64,000 nucleotides of DNA from VXRD01 sp965232265 (GTDB taxonomy: Bacteria > Latescibacterota > UBA2968): positions 1,736,001 to 1,800,000 of the forward strand of contig CBDDPH010000002.1 of assembly GCA_965232265.1 (NCBI GenBank), given 5' to 3'. The position numbers and the translations under genes are program-made. The notes beneath the pieces are model-generated. The model was given only the letters and a program-made list of their open reading frames with translations, did no database searches and was not told where the DNA came from. Positions 40,489-48,895 of the stretch are shown here, piece by piece. Numbering within the stretch: the first letter of the stretch is position 1; each line of letters opens with the position of its first letter.

Positions 40489-41457
40489 ATGCGTGTCACG
40501 CGGCTGCTCAATGCCCCCATCATCACTCCGGACCTGCATCCGAGTATCGGACACAACATCCAGGGCCCCTCGCTAATCCGCGTACCCGACTGGATACCCG
40601 AACCACTTGGGTCGTATTACCTGTATTTTGCCGACCACAAAGGCCGGTACATCCGCCTCGCTTATGCAGATGACCTGCGCGGACCATGGGCAATACATCC
40701 ACCGGGAACCCTGCAACTCGCCGACTCGCATTTTCCCACGCAGCCACTCACAGCAGCAAAAAAAGACATCGCGCAAATCAAAGCACTCTGGCACGCGGAA
40801 AAAGGCCCTCAAAAATTGTCCCACGACCTGATGACAGAAGCCACCACACCGCATATTGCATCGCCGGATGTACACGTCAACCACGCCGATCAAACCATTG
40901 TCATGTACTATCACGGCCTTGAAAAACTCGCACATCAAATCAGCCGGGTCGCCACATCTACCGACGGAATTAACTTCACAGCGCGCCCAGAAACCTTCGC
41001 CAAAAGCTACCTCAGAATTTTTCGACACGCGGGTTATGTCTATGGCATGGCAATGCCGGGCCAATTTTATCGGTCGGCTGACGGATTCTCACACTTTGAA
41101 GAAGGCCCATTGCTATTCAACAAAAACATGCGCCACGCGGCTCTGTTAAAGCGCGAAAATACCCTGTATATATTCTGGACACAGGTGGGAGACGTACCCG
41201 AAAGCATATTGCTGAGCACCATTGACCTATCGGCTGACTGGCAAAATTGGCACGCGACAGAAAGTGTAGAAATTTTGCGGCCAGAACATCCATGGGAAGG
41301 CGCAGACGCACCTCTGGAACCCTCTATTCGCAGCGTGGCTTATGGACACGTCAACCAGTTGCGCGACCCGGCAATTTTTGAAGAAAATGACCACATCTAT
41401 TTGCTATATGCCGTCGCAGGAGAAAGCGGCATAGCCATCGCCGAAGTGGAACTATAG
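40489..41457 (+). CDS. Five-bladed beta-propeller protein, glycosidase-like (GH43/GH130-like fold)
   Basis: 322 residues. Repeated blade-like segments: SLIRVPDWIPEPLGSYYLYFADHKGRYIRLAYADDLRGPW, ASPDVHVNHADQTIVMYYHGL, TSTDGINFTARPETFAKSYLRIFRHAGYVYGMA, FYRSADGFSHFEEGPLLF, HAALLKRENTLYIFWTQVGD and QLRDPAIFEENDHIYLLYAVAGESGIAIAEV. The I/L-x-R-x-P...YYLYFADH and S-x-D-G-x-x-F patterns are those of five-bladed glycosidase-like propellers. No signal peptide is visible, so it is predicted cytoplasmic. AAGGA (40476-40480) supports ATG 40489. Catalytic residues cannot be assigned with confidence. Confidence 0.7.
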   Translation: MRVTRLLNAPIITPDLHPSIGHNIQGPSLIRVPDWIPEPLGSYYLYFADHKGRYIRLAYADDLRGPWAIHPPGTLQLADSHFPTQPLTAAKKDIAQIKALWHAEKGPQKLSHDLMTEATTPHIASPDVHVNHADQTIVMYYHGLEKLAHQISRVATSTDGINFTARPETFAKSYLRIFRHAGYVYGMAMPGQFYRSADGFSHFEEGPLLFNKNMRHAALLKRENTLYIFWTQVGDVPESILLSTIDLSADWQNWHATESVEILRPEHPWEGADAPLEPSIRSVAYGHVNQLRDPAIFEENDHIYLLYAVAGESGIAIAEVEL

Positions 41458-41488
41458 ATCAAACCATCTATTCACTGTGAGGCCAATA

Positions 41489-42604
41489 ATGTCAGATTTA
41501 CTTCCCGATAAACTCCTGGAATACTCCGTCGTCTATACAGACCGCGCACTCAACCACATGTCGCAATCCTTCCAGGGCGTCATGCGAGATATTTCCACCA
41601 CACTCAAAAAAGTGTATTGCGCCAGCGCGGTCATCGTCGTACCCGGCAGTGGCACGTATGGCATGGAAGCCGTAGCGCGACAATTTGCCACAGACAAAAA
41701 ATGCCTTGTCATTCGCAATGGGTGGTTCAGCTATCGCTGGACCCAAATTTTCGAGATGGGCAACATCCCATCCCAATCCACTGTCCTCAAAGCGCGGCGC
41801 ACAGGCGAAGACAAACACGCCCCTTTTGCACCGCCACCTATTGAAGAGGTCACAGAGACAATCGCGACAGAAAAACCGGACTTTGTCTTCGCGCCCCACG
41901 TGGAAACCGCATCTGGGATCATTTTGCCCGACGATTACATCCGGTCCGTAGCAGACGCCATACACGCTGTTGGCGGCCTCTTGGTATTGGACTGCATCGC
42001 CTCGGGAACAATCTGGGTCGATATGAAAGCCTGCGGTGTCGATATTCTGATCAGCGCTCCGCAAAAAGGCTGGAGTGCCTCTGCGTGTTGTGGCCTGGTC
42101 ATGCTGTCTTCCGCTGCACTGGCGAGAATTGAATCCACAACCAGCACCAGTTTTGCCTGCGACCTGCACAAATGGCTTCAAATTATGGAAGCTTACGAAG
42201 GTGGCGGCCATGCGTATCACGCGACCATGCCCACGGACGCCCTCACTGTATTTCGCAACGCAATGAAAGAAACCGAAAATTATGGCTTCGATAAAATTTG
42301 CGCGCAGCAACGCGAACTCGGCGACAAAGTTCGGGCACTCCTGAACAGCAAAGGCATAAAAAGCGTGGCAGCAGAAGGTTTCCAGGCACCAGGAGTGGTC
42401 GTCAGCTACACGGAAGACCCCGACATACAAACGGGAAAAAAATTCATGGACGCGGGCCTTCAAATCGCCGCTGGCGTACCCTTGCAATGCGACGAACCAG
42501 AGGATTTTCAAACCTTTCGCCTGGGCCTATTCGGCCTGGACAAACTCCAGAACATCGACCGCACCGTCCAGAAACTCGACGACGCCCTCTCGCAAATTCT
42601 TTGA
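41489..42604 (+). CDS. Class V PLP-dependent aminotransferase (alanine/serine-glyoxylate type)
   Basis: 371 residues. PLP-binding features of fold type I: GSGTYGMEAVARQF (phosphate cup), APHVETASGIILP, LLVLDCIASGT with Asp168 facing the pyridine nitrogen, and SAPQKGWSASACCGL with Lys193 as the Schiff-base lysine. SgaA-like enzymes transaminate alanine or serine with glyoxylate; 2-aminoethylphosphonate-pyruvate aminotransferase and similar enzymes share the fold. ATG 41489 was chosen; the upstream in-frame GTG at 41477 has no better support. The UxuA-like gene begins 14 bases downstream, so these are probably in one operon. Confidence 0.85.
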   Translation: MSDLLPDKLLEYSVVYTDRALNHMSQSFQGVMRDISTTLKKVYCASAVIVVPGSGTYGMEAVARQFATDKKCLVIRNGWFSYRWTQIFEMGNIPSQSTVLKARRTGEDKHAPFAPPPIEEVTETIATEKPDFVFAPHVETASGIILPDDYIRSVADAIHAVGGLLVLDCIASGTIWVDMKACGVDILISAPQKGWSASACCGLVMLSSAALARIESTTSTSFACDLHKWLQIMEAYEGGGHAYHATMPTDALTVFRNAMKETENYGFDKICAQQRELGDKVRALLNSKGIKSVAAEGFQAPGVVVSYTEDPDIQTGKKFMDAGLQIAAGVPLQCDEPEDFQTFRLGLFGLDKLQNIDRTVQKLDDALSQIL

Positions 42605-42617
42605 AAGGACACCTCAC

Positions 42618-43598
42618 ATGTATGTAGGCACACAGTACTTCGGCACATCGAAAATAGAAATGGAATTTCTGTCGCGCCATGGCGTCACCCATTTTGATGC
42701 CACAGTCGATGGCATGGATGCCGACACCCTCACGCGGCACAGAGAAGAAGCCGCCGCTTATGGGGTCGAACTCGAAATGATACACGTCCCCCCAATGGAC
42801 AGCATCCCCATGGCAAAAGACCCACAACGCGATAGAGACATCGACCTGTTCTGTCAATACATCGAAAACGCGCACAAAGCCGGCCTGCGCGGTCTGAACT
42901 ACAACTTCTGCGTCTTGCGCGCACCTTCGGGCGGCCTTGTACAGCGCACCGGAAACAGACCGGGCCGCGGCGGAACGACGTACAGCTCTTTTGTCCTCTC
43001 TGAATATGACAACGATACCCTCACTGAAATAGGTCGCGTGAGTCGAGAAGAGGCTTTCGAACGGGCAGCGTACTTTCTCGAACGCATCATGCCCGTTGCC
43101 GAAGAATACAAAATACAGATGGCATGCCACCTCAACGACCCGCCAGCACCCGTGCTAAACGGCATAGAAAAGTGGAATTATCCCGTATTTGAAGGCCTGA
43201 AGCGATTCAGCGAACTGGTTGACAGCCCCTATCACGGATTCAATTTTTGTTGTGGCGTGGCTGCCGAAGGATTGGAAAATCCGGCCGAAGAACTCCCGCC
43301 CATTGTCAAATATTTCGCAGAAAGAAAAAAAATATTCAACGTACACTTCAGAAACATCCGCGGAGGCCTGCACGACTTTTGCGAAACCTGGCCGGATGAA
43401 GGCGATGTCAACATGTACGAAATCGTAAAAGCTCTACACCAGGCAGGCTATCCCTACATGCTCATGCCCGATCACGCCCCTCGCCACTCCGACGACACGG
43501 CTCCCGAAGGCGTCTCCAGCCGCGTGACCCAGGCGTGGGCATTCCAATTTGGGTACATCATCGCATTGATACAGGCGGTCGAAAACGAGAGCAAATAG
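42618..43598 (+). CDS. Mannonate dehydratase-like (UxuA family) TIM-barrel enzyme
   Basis: 326 residues, shorter than E. coli UxuA (394). The metal-site segments of the family are present: FNFCCGVAAEG (Cys ligand region), IFNVHFRNIRGG (His), DEGDVNMYEIVKALHQAGY and LMPDHAPRHSDD (Asp/His). ELEMIHVPPM and KIQMACHLNDPPAPVLNG complete the barrel. UxuA dehydrates D-mannonate to 2-keto-3-deoxygluconate in hexuronate breakdown; relatives act on other sugar acids. AAAGGAC precedes ATG 42618. Context with an aldolase-like and an RraA-like gene supports sugar-acid catabolism, but the substrate is not fixed. Confidence 0.85.
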   Translation: MYVGTQYFGTSKIEMEFLSRHGVTHFDATVDGMDADTLTRHREEAAAYGVELEMIHVPPMDSIPMAKDPQRDRDIDLFCQYIENAHKAGLRGLNYNFCVLRAPSGGLVQRTGNRPGRGGTTYSSFVLSEYDNDTLTEIGRVSREEAFERAAYFLERIMPVAEEYKIQMACHLNDPPAPVLNGIEKWNYPVFEGLKRFSELVDSPYHGFNFCCGVAAEGLENPAEELPPIVKYFAERKKIFNVHFRNIRGGLHDFCETWPDEGDVNMYEIVKALHQAGYPYMLMPDHAPRHSDDTAPEGVSSRVTQAWAFQFGYIIALIQAVENESK

Positions 43599-43612
43599 AA
43601 ACAGGAGAATAT

Positions 43613-44350
43613 ATGGCAATTGTACAACCCACCCCCGATCACGTATTGGACAAAGCCACGCGGGAAGCACTCAAGCGCGTGAACACAACCGCTGTGGTCG
43701 ATGTGCTCGCGCGCAATGGGTACGACGCGCGATACACCTACATGCCCAATCTGCAAACCATGAACCCCGGAAAGCGATTGGTCGCCAGAGCAATCACCGT
43801 GCGCTTTGTGCCCTCGCGTCCCGATGCCGACGAAGAAAAACCGGGCGGAGAAGAATCCCCTGAATACGCCGCCTTTGAACTCGCCGGTCCGGGCGACGTC
43901 ATCGTCATGGAATCCATGCGTACCAAACTGATGTCCATTGGCGGAGACATCAAATTTCTTCGCTTAAAACAGCGGGGCGTAGATGGCCTGATCTGCGATG
44001 GTGGCATCCGCGACATGCACACCGTCAAAGACTACGGCGTCATGCTGTGGGGATATGGCAAAACATCAAACCTCGGCACCCGCGTTGGAACGCCCTATTC
44101 GACCAATGACTGGGTACAGGTCGATGGCGTGCTCGTCAGACCGGGAGACTACATCGTAGCCGACGACGACGGCGTAGTCGTCATCCCGCGCAAAGTCGCG
44201 TCGGAAATGGCTCAAAAAGCAATAGAATACGACGACCTCGAAGAATGGATCAGAAGACGCTTGGACACGGAAAACCTCTCACCGGGCAAATACTATCCGC
44301 CAGATGAAGAAACATTCGAGTTGTATCGCAAATGGAAGCAGGGATTATGA
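43613..44350 (+). CDS. RraA-like aldolase/decarboxylase (HMG/CHA aldolase family)
   Basis: 245 residues. The core RraA-like domain is clear: TTAVVDVLARNGYD, KRLVARAITVRFVP, ELAGPGDVIVMES, LRLKQRGVDGLICDGGIRDMHTV (the G-x-x-x-D-G-x-x-R-D loop that holds metal and substrate) and RPGDYIVADDDGVVVIPR. Members include 4-hydroxy-4-methyl-2-oxoglutarate aldolases and oxaloacetate decarboxylases. The insert DADEEKPGGEESPEY before AGPGD and a C-terminal extension of about 30 residues are additional to the short RraA. AGGAG (43602-43606) supports ATG 43613. It ends the tight run by overlapping the GNAT gene as ATGA. An end-stage C-C cleavage giving pyruvate is a reasonable inference. Confidence 0.85.
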   Translation: MAIVQPTPDHVLDKATREALKRVNTTAVVDVLARNGYDARYTYMPNLQTMNPGKRLVARAITVRFVPSRPDADEEKPGGEESPEYAAFELAGPGDVIVMESMRTKLMSIGGDIKFLRLKQRGVDGLICDGGIRDMHTVKDYGVMLWGYGKTSNLGTRVGTPYSTNDWVQVDGVLVRPGDYIVADDDGVVVIPRKVASEMAQKAIEYDDLEEWIRRRLDTENLSPGKYYPPDEETFELYRKWKQGL

Positions 44351-44808
44351 TTGAGATTCGTCGGGGGCGACGAGAGGATGCGCCCAATATCGTGGATTTT
44401 CAGATCCGAATGGCAAAAGAAGCAGAAAATCTTTCACTGGATCGCCCAACCGTTGAAAAAGGCGTACAGGCCGTTTTTGACGATCCGCATAAAGGGGCAT
44501 ATTGGATCGCCGAGTTAGACGGTGAAGTCGCCGGCTGCTTGCTCACCGTCCCCGAATGGAGTGATTGGCGCAACGGAACCGTCTTGTGGATCCATTCGGT
44601 CTATGTGATCCCCAGCGCACGACGGCGCGGCGTTTTCCGGATGATGTATGAAAACGCTAAAGACCACATGGTAGAACAATCTGCCGACCTGCGCGGACTC
44701 CGGCTTTACGTCGATTGGGAAAACGAACGGGCGCAAAAAACTTATAACGCAATGGGAATGGACGGCAACCACTACAAAATGTTTGAGTGGATGGATGAGG
44801 GATGGTAA
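44347..44808 (+). CDS. GNAT family N-acetyltransferase
   Basis: 153 residues. GNAT fold with MIEIRRGRREDAPNIVDFQIRMA (beta1-alpha1), WIAELDGEVAGCLLTV, and the acetyl-CoA-binding segment HSVYVIPSARRRGVFRMMYENA (motif A, R-R-x-G), then LRLYVDWENERAQKTYNAMGM, the typical beta6/alpha4 end. ATG 44347 overlaps the RraA stop by 4 bases; an in-frame ATG at 44332 is possible. It could detoxify or modify an amine from the aminotransferase step, or be unrelated cargo. Last gene of the cluster; a REP-like element follows. Confidence 0.85.
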   Translation: MIEIRRGRREDAPNIVDFQIRMAKEAENLSLDRPTVEKGVQAVFDDPHKGAYWIAELDGEVAGCLLTVPEWSDWRNGTVLWIHSVYVIPSARRRGVFRMMYENAKDHMVEQSADLRGLRLYVDWENERAQKTYNAMGMDGNHYKMFEWMDEGW

Positions 44809-44844
44809 AACTCACTGGTCTTTCAAATAAGTTTATTATCTGAA

Positions 44845-44943
44845 TCCACTGGACTCCTGCTTTCGCAGGAGTGACCCCGTATAGAGTCACTACGGGGCAG
44901 GCTACGGTTGTCATTGCGGCATGCTTAAGGCCGCAATCCAGTC
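44845..44943. repeat. REP-like element, variant copy
   Basis: CCACTGGACTCCTGC...GCAGGAGTGACC, CCCCGTATAGAGTCACTACGGGG and GTCATTGCGGCATG...GCCGCAATCC, three stacked hairpins (44846-44940). The GCGGC stem carries the paired change CGCGGC/GCCGCG to TGCGGC/GCCGCA, as in the copy at 63553. Confidence 0.7.
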
Positions 44944-44983
44944 AATAAAAAAAACATATCAGCAAATTTTTTTGAAATACCAC

Positions 44984-45982
44984 TCACTCCTTCATACCCT
45001 GCACCAGGCGATTGATGAGATCGGGATCGTTGGGAAGGAGTTCGGAAGCGGAAAGGCGGGGAAGAAGCTCAGCCCAGCGTTTGTCCTGCTTGTATGCGCG
45101 GGCGAGAAAGGGTATCGCCTGATCGGGTTTGCCTTGCTCGGCGAGGGTCACGCCAACCCAAAAGGCCGCCTCGCCATTGGTGGCTTTGTCGGGCACGATC
45201 TCGGTAGCTATGCGATAGGCGGCAAGAGCCTTTTCGATATCGCCTTTGCCAATCCATTCATCGCCCTCATTGAGCTTGAGATAGGCGCGTTGCAAGGTCA
45301 CGAGCCGACGCAACTCGGCAACGGGATTGGGATGGTCTTCAACGCGGAGATCGAACAGGCGATCAGCCCAGGGCCTGTTTGTATTTTCGGGACCCACAAT
45401 AAGAATAGCAGCCGATTGCTTGCCGCGCATATCGCCGCCTTCGGCCTCTGCTGCTTCAAGGGCTGCGAGCATGCGCTCGGCAAGGTCGCCTGTGGAAGAT
45501 GTGTATGCTTTACTCATAGCCGCCCAAACTGTGGGTTTTTCCATGAGATTGGCCTGCACGGAATATTGTGTACCGGCCTGATGCCCGGCGGCATAAATGG
45601 CGCGCTTGCCCGTATGGGCGGCAACATTGCCATGGGCGTCAACCATTGCAACCTGGCGTACTTCGGCCCCCTCATCCGTTGAAACGAGTGCTTTGAGCGC
45701 CTCGGGCGCAGTCCGCCCCATCCGCATCAAATCCAGACCGAGCGGCCCATAAGCGGGATCGGTCAGAGATTGCGTGGCAACAGCCCCCACGCCGGGTTCA
45801 GCCCAGGGCACAATAGGACCAACAGAAAACCAGTGCGATTGCACAGCCACACCGAGTTGTCCCGTAGTCGAATCGCGGGCGACAATAGAATAAGTTGCAA
45901 CCGGACGACGAGACATTTTTTCTTCGGCTTGGAGTGGCAGCAAAAACCAAAAGGCGTTTAACACAACGATCAGGCGTTTCAT
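44984..45982 (-). CDS. DUF1028 domain protein with C-terminal helical repeats, secreted
   Basis: 332 residues. A probable signal peptide (MKRLIVVLNAFWFLLPLQA) is followed by a DUF1028 domain: ATYSIVARDSTTGQLGVAVQSHWFSVG, AEPGVGAVATQSLTDPAYGPLGLDLMR and QVAMVDAHGNVAAHTG. This family has an Ntn-hydrolase-like fold, often annotated as putative peptidase or hydrolase, with poorly known activity. From residue 240 TPR-like helices follow (GKGDIEKALAAYRIATEIVPDKA, AFWVGVTLAEQGKPDQAIPFLARAYKQD). It lies 18 bases after the outer-membrane protein gene and appears to be the last gene of the histidine kinase operon. Confidence 0.82.
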   Translation of the reverse strand: MKRLIVVLNAFWFLLPLQAEEKMSRRPVATYSIVARDSTTGQLGVAVQSHWFSVGPIVPWAEPGVGAVATQSLTDPAYGPLGLDLMRMGRTAPEALKALVSTDEGAEVRQVAMVDAHGNVAAHTGKRAIYAAGHQAGTQYSVQANLMEKPTVWAAMSKAYTSSTGDLAERMLAALEAAEAEGGDMRGKQSAAILIVGPENTNRPWADRLFDLRVEDHPNPVAELRRLVTLQRAYLKLNEGDEWIGKGDIEKALAAYRIATEIVPDKATNGEAAFWVGVTLAEQGKPDQAIPFLARAYKQDKRWAELLPRLSASELLPNDPDLINRLVQGMKE

Positions 45983-46000
45983 ACCTACCCCTTGAAAAAA

Positions 46001-46798
46001 TCAAAATTTGCCAAAATACGCAACGCGAAGCTCCCGATCGGGATGTGGATTTTGCATGCCATTGCGGAAAATATTCTTCAAATAAAATTCCAGAGCAAAA
46101 GCCTCAGACAGCGTCCATCGGATACCGGCATTTAAAAATCCCTTTCCGGAACCCAGACTATTGTCCGAATTATCGTTCAACCCGAAATCGTACTCCGCCA
46201 CAGCCACTACATATTTCCCAATCCCAGCATCCACTCCGACATAACCCGAAAAATCATCATCGCCATCGCCGTCTTCAAAACTTCGGTTCGCGCCAATGTG
46301 GAGACCCATAAACCCCAAAATCAACTTGAAATTTTTGCTAACAACGACATAAACGCCCTTGGACTTGCGGGTATAACGCGCCAACGCGTCATCGTACATC
46401 CCGTATCCCTGAGATGTATAACCCACGGCCAGAGCCGGAATTTTGTATCCTTCTTCGAGCACCCGCACGCGACCTGAAAATTCGATCCGCGGGTTCAAAT
46501 CCAGTGCCTCGTCTCCCAAAAGATCACTACCGCCAAAAGATATCCCAACCATACCCCGGCTGAACAAGCCGACCGATACACTGCCCAAAATGCCATCGCG
46601 GCCGTAAAATCGAAGATCCAACCCCAAACCGCGACTGGGCAACAAACCCGCCGTGGGGCCTTCAACCAATTGCCGCGGCTGTAAGTTTTGCTGTGCCCAA
46701 ACCGGTGCAAATGCCATCATGTAAACACACATGGCAAGCGTACCGTGCGTAAACCAGCACATCCAAAGCGTTCTGTGATTATATCTTTTTTTTATCAC
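46001..46798 (-). CDS. Predicted outer-membrane beta-barrel protein
   Basis: 265 residues. After an N-terminal hydrophobic export signal (LAMCVYMMAFAPVWA-QQ) the protein shows alternating amphipathic strands such as SRGLGLDLRFYGRDGILGSVSVGLF, ALAVGYTSQGYGMYDD, KGVYVVVSKNFKLILGFMGLHIG and KYVVAVAEYDFGL, and ends in FGKF, a C-terminal Phe typical of barrel assembly. It resembles YjbH-like barrels of FCB-group bacteria, but I do not assign a function. Start GTG 46798 with AGAGG upstream, one base after the tsaE stop. Being downstream of a PorX-like regulator, it may report on or belong to the cell envelope. Confidence 0.7.
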   Translation of the reverse strand: MIKKRYNHRTLWMCWFTHGTLAMCVYMMAFAPVWAQQNLQPRQLVEGPTAGLLPSRGLGLDLRFYGRDGILGSVSVGLFSRGMVGISFGGSDLLGDEALDLNPRIEFSGRVRVLEEGYKIPALAVGYTSQGYGMYDDALARYTRKSKGVYVVVSKNFKLILGFMGLHIGANRSFEDGDGDDDFSGYVGVDAGIGKYVVAVAEYDFGLNDNSDNSLGSGKGFLNAGIRWTLSEAFALEFYLKNIFRNGMQNPHPDRELRVAYFGKF

Positions 46799-46799
46799 G

Positions 46800-47273
46800 T
46801 CACCCCTCTGAAGCTATGTACAACCTCGTCCTGGCCGAGATCGTCAGGTTCCGAACCATCTCCCCCGCATGGGCAAAATGCACATCAATGGCATGGTTGG
46901 GAATCAAGTCGCCCCCCAAATCTGCCCACTCAATCAAACACACACCCTCGCCGTAAAATAAATCATCACACCCAATCTCATAGAGTTCATCGGGACTGCC
47001 CAACCGATAAAGATCAAAGTGATATACCGGCATCGGTTTTCCATCGGGCGAAACCCCCGCGTATTCATTGACGATGACAAAAGTCGGACTCGTCACATAA
47101 TCGGTCACATTTAAGCCCGCGCAAACGCCCTGTACAAAACAGGTTTTACCACTGCCCAAATCTCCTGTGAGCGCAACGCAAGCCCCCGGATCGAGCTGCG
47201 CCGCGAGCTCGCGGCCAAACCCATGTGTTTGATCCGGTGATGAAGACACCTGTGTGATCGTTCTATCTGACAT
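46800..47273 (-). CDS. tsaE: tRNA threonylcarbamoyladenosine biosynthesis ATPase TsaE
   Basis: 157 residues. Walker A GDLGSGKT (37-44), then SPTFVIVNEY, VYHFDLYRLGSPDELYEIG and GVCLIEWADLGG, all standard TsaE motifs. TsaE binds TsaD/TsaB and its ATPase cycle permits repeated t6A37 synthesis on ANN-decoding tRNAs. The gene starts at ATG 47273, nine bases after the regulator's stop; a TTG at 47282 is an alternative. Placement between a response regulator and an outer-membrane gene suggests it is co-transcribed with them. Confidence 0.93.
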   Translation of the reverse strand: MSDRTITQVSSSPDQTHGFGRELAAQLDPGACVALTGDLGSGKTCFVQGVCAGLNVTDYVTSPTFVIVNEYAGVSPDGKPMPVYHFDLYRLGSPDELYEIGCDDLFYGEGVCLIEWADLGGDLIPNHAIDVHFAHAGEMVRNLTISARTRLYIASEG

Positions 47274-47282
47274 AGTGCCCAA

Positions 47283-48857
47283 TCATTTCCCGCGCATAAT
47301 CGCAACTGGCAAAATACACTCTTCGAGGGAGATCCCCCCGTGTTGAAAACTATTCGCGTATTTGGCCTGGTACTCGTTGAAACTGGTGGGATACACAAAA
47401 AAATAATCTTCCCTGCAAATAATGTAATTCGTTCCTTGCCCCAAACTCGGCAGACCAAACGCCTCGGGATCTCGAATATGCATTGCGTGGCGGTTATCGC
47501 ATCGCAAATTCTTGCCGTATTTGAAGCGAATCCCCGTGGAAGTATCCCGATTGCCATAAGCCAGAGAAGCCCGCTTACTCAGCATACAGCCGTGGTCTGT
47601 CGTCAACACCACTGTCGAATCGGTCTCGGACAGCTTGCGCAACATCTCAAAAAGAGAAGAATGCGAGAACCACGACCGCGTCAAAGACCGATACGCCGGC
47701 TCATTAGGTGCCATTTCCTGCAACAACTCGGATTCGGAACGGCCGTGCGTGAGCATATCCAGAAAATTGACCACAACGGCCATAAGCGGGAAAGACCGGT
47801 AAGAATGCACCTTCTTCGCCAGGCGGTTGCCCTCTGCAATATCCAGTATTTTGACGTAGCGCGTATCCAGGTCCAATTCTGGATCAATTTCTGCGAGTTG
47901 TTGATCGAGCAACTGGTGTTCGTGTCGGTTGCGACTCATGTCGTCGTCACGCGCGACTTGCCACTCCTCGGGATATAGGCCTGCGAGATCAATGGGAAAA
48001 AGGCCGCTAAAAATGGCATTGCGAGAATACGGCGTGGCAGTGGGCAAGATAGAATAGTGGTAGTGTTGCTCAATATCAAAAATATCGGACAACAATGGCA
48101 AAATGGCAAGCCAGTGATCCAATCGCATGCAATCGACCACCACAAAAAACACCTGTTCTCCATCTTGCACACAGGGCGCGACAAATTCGGATACAATATC
48201 CACAGAAAGCGTGGGCGAATCTTCTTCGTCTTGCACCCACTGGCTGTAATTATCCTCTAAAAATTTGCCAAACGCCAAATTGCAGACGCGGCGCAAATCG
48301 TCGTGCATGGTACGCAAGCCCGGATCGTAAAAGCGATCCAATTCCAAATCCCACTCAGACAGACGCACGTGAAGATCGATCCAATCTCGCCATGAATCGG
48401 CCAATATGAGAGACTCGCGCAACCTGTTGGATGCCGCTGCATAGTCCAGCCCCATGCGGTCTTTTTGAATTTGACGTGTATCGAGCAATTTTTTGCACGC
48501 CAGCAAAATCTGACTCGGATTCACGGGCTTGGTCAAATAGTCGTCAATCCGCTGTCCAATGGCCTGTTCCATCAACCGTTCTTCTTCGTTTTTCGTAATC
48601 ATAATAACCGGAATATGCGGATTGATATCCTTAATCGCCGCCAGGGTTGACAACCCATCTCGTCCAGCCATCATTTCATCGAGCAATACCGCATCAAATC
48701 CACGTCTCTGAACCATGGCAATAGCATCGTCGCCATTGGTTACAGGCGTTATATCATATCCCCGATCCTTGAGAAAAATTTGATGGGGTCGCAACAAATC
48801 GATTTCGTCATCTGCCCACAAAATCTGCTTGGCTTCTTGCGTTTGATTCACATGCAC
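47283..48857 (-). CDS. porX: Response regulator with PglZ (alkaline phosphatase superfamily) output domain, PorX-like
   Basis: 524 residues. Receiver domain 10-125: ILWADDEIDLL (acidic pocket Asp16/Asp17), LLDEMM with phospho-acceptor Asp60, ITKNEEE and DYLTKPVNP (Lys). A helical linker (about 130-235) leads to a PglZ domain: FFVVVDCMRLDHWLAILPLL, LPTATPYSRNAIFSGLFP (metal-binding Thr), LTTDHGCML (Asp-His). This is the layout of PorX, which in Bacteroidetes controls type IX secretion and whose PglZ domain is a zinc-dependent phosphodiesterase. There is no DNA-binding domain. GTG 48857 or GTG 48851 can be the start; both follow AGAGG closely. The histidine kinase gene ends 38 bases before it. 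Confidence 0.88.
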   Translation of the reverse strand: MHVNQTQEAKQILWADDEIDLLRPHQIFLKDRGYDITPVTNGDDAIAMVQRRGFDAVLLDEMMAGRDGLSTLAAIKDINPHIPVIMITKNEEERLMEQAIGQRIDDYLTKPVNPSQILLACKKLLDTRQIQKDRMGLDYAAASNRLRESLILADSWRDWIDLHVRLSEWDLELDRFYDPGLRTMHDDLRRVCNLAFGKFLEDNYSQWVQDEEDSPTLSVDIVSEFVAPCVQDGEQVFFVVVDCMRLDHWLAILPLLSDIFDIEQHYHYSILPTATPYSRNAIFSGLFPIDLAGLYPEEWQVARDDDMSRNRHEHQLLDQQLAEIDPELDLDTRYVKILDIAEGNRLAKKVHSYRSFPLMAVVVNFLDMLTHGRSESELLQEMAPNEPAYRSLTRSWFSHSSLFEMLRKLSETDSTVVLTTDHGCMLSKRASLAYGNRDTSTGIRFKYGKNLRCDNRHAMHIRDPEAFGLPSLGQGTNYIICREDYFFVYPTSFNEYQAKYANSFQHGGISLEECILPVAIMRGK

Positions 48858-48895
48858 CTCTGCTTTTAATGATTGATAAAGGATTATTAGTCATC

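Noticed and set aside
41498..42511. Minus-strand frame opposite the class V aminotransferase gene
   Set aside because: The plus-strand product has all PLP motifs; the opposite frame has none.
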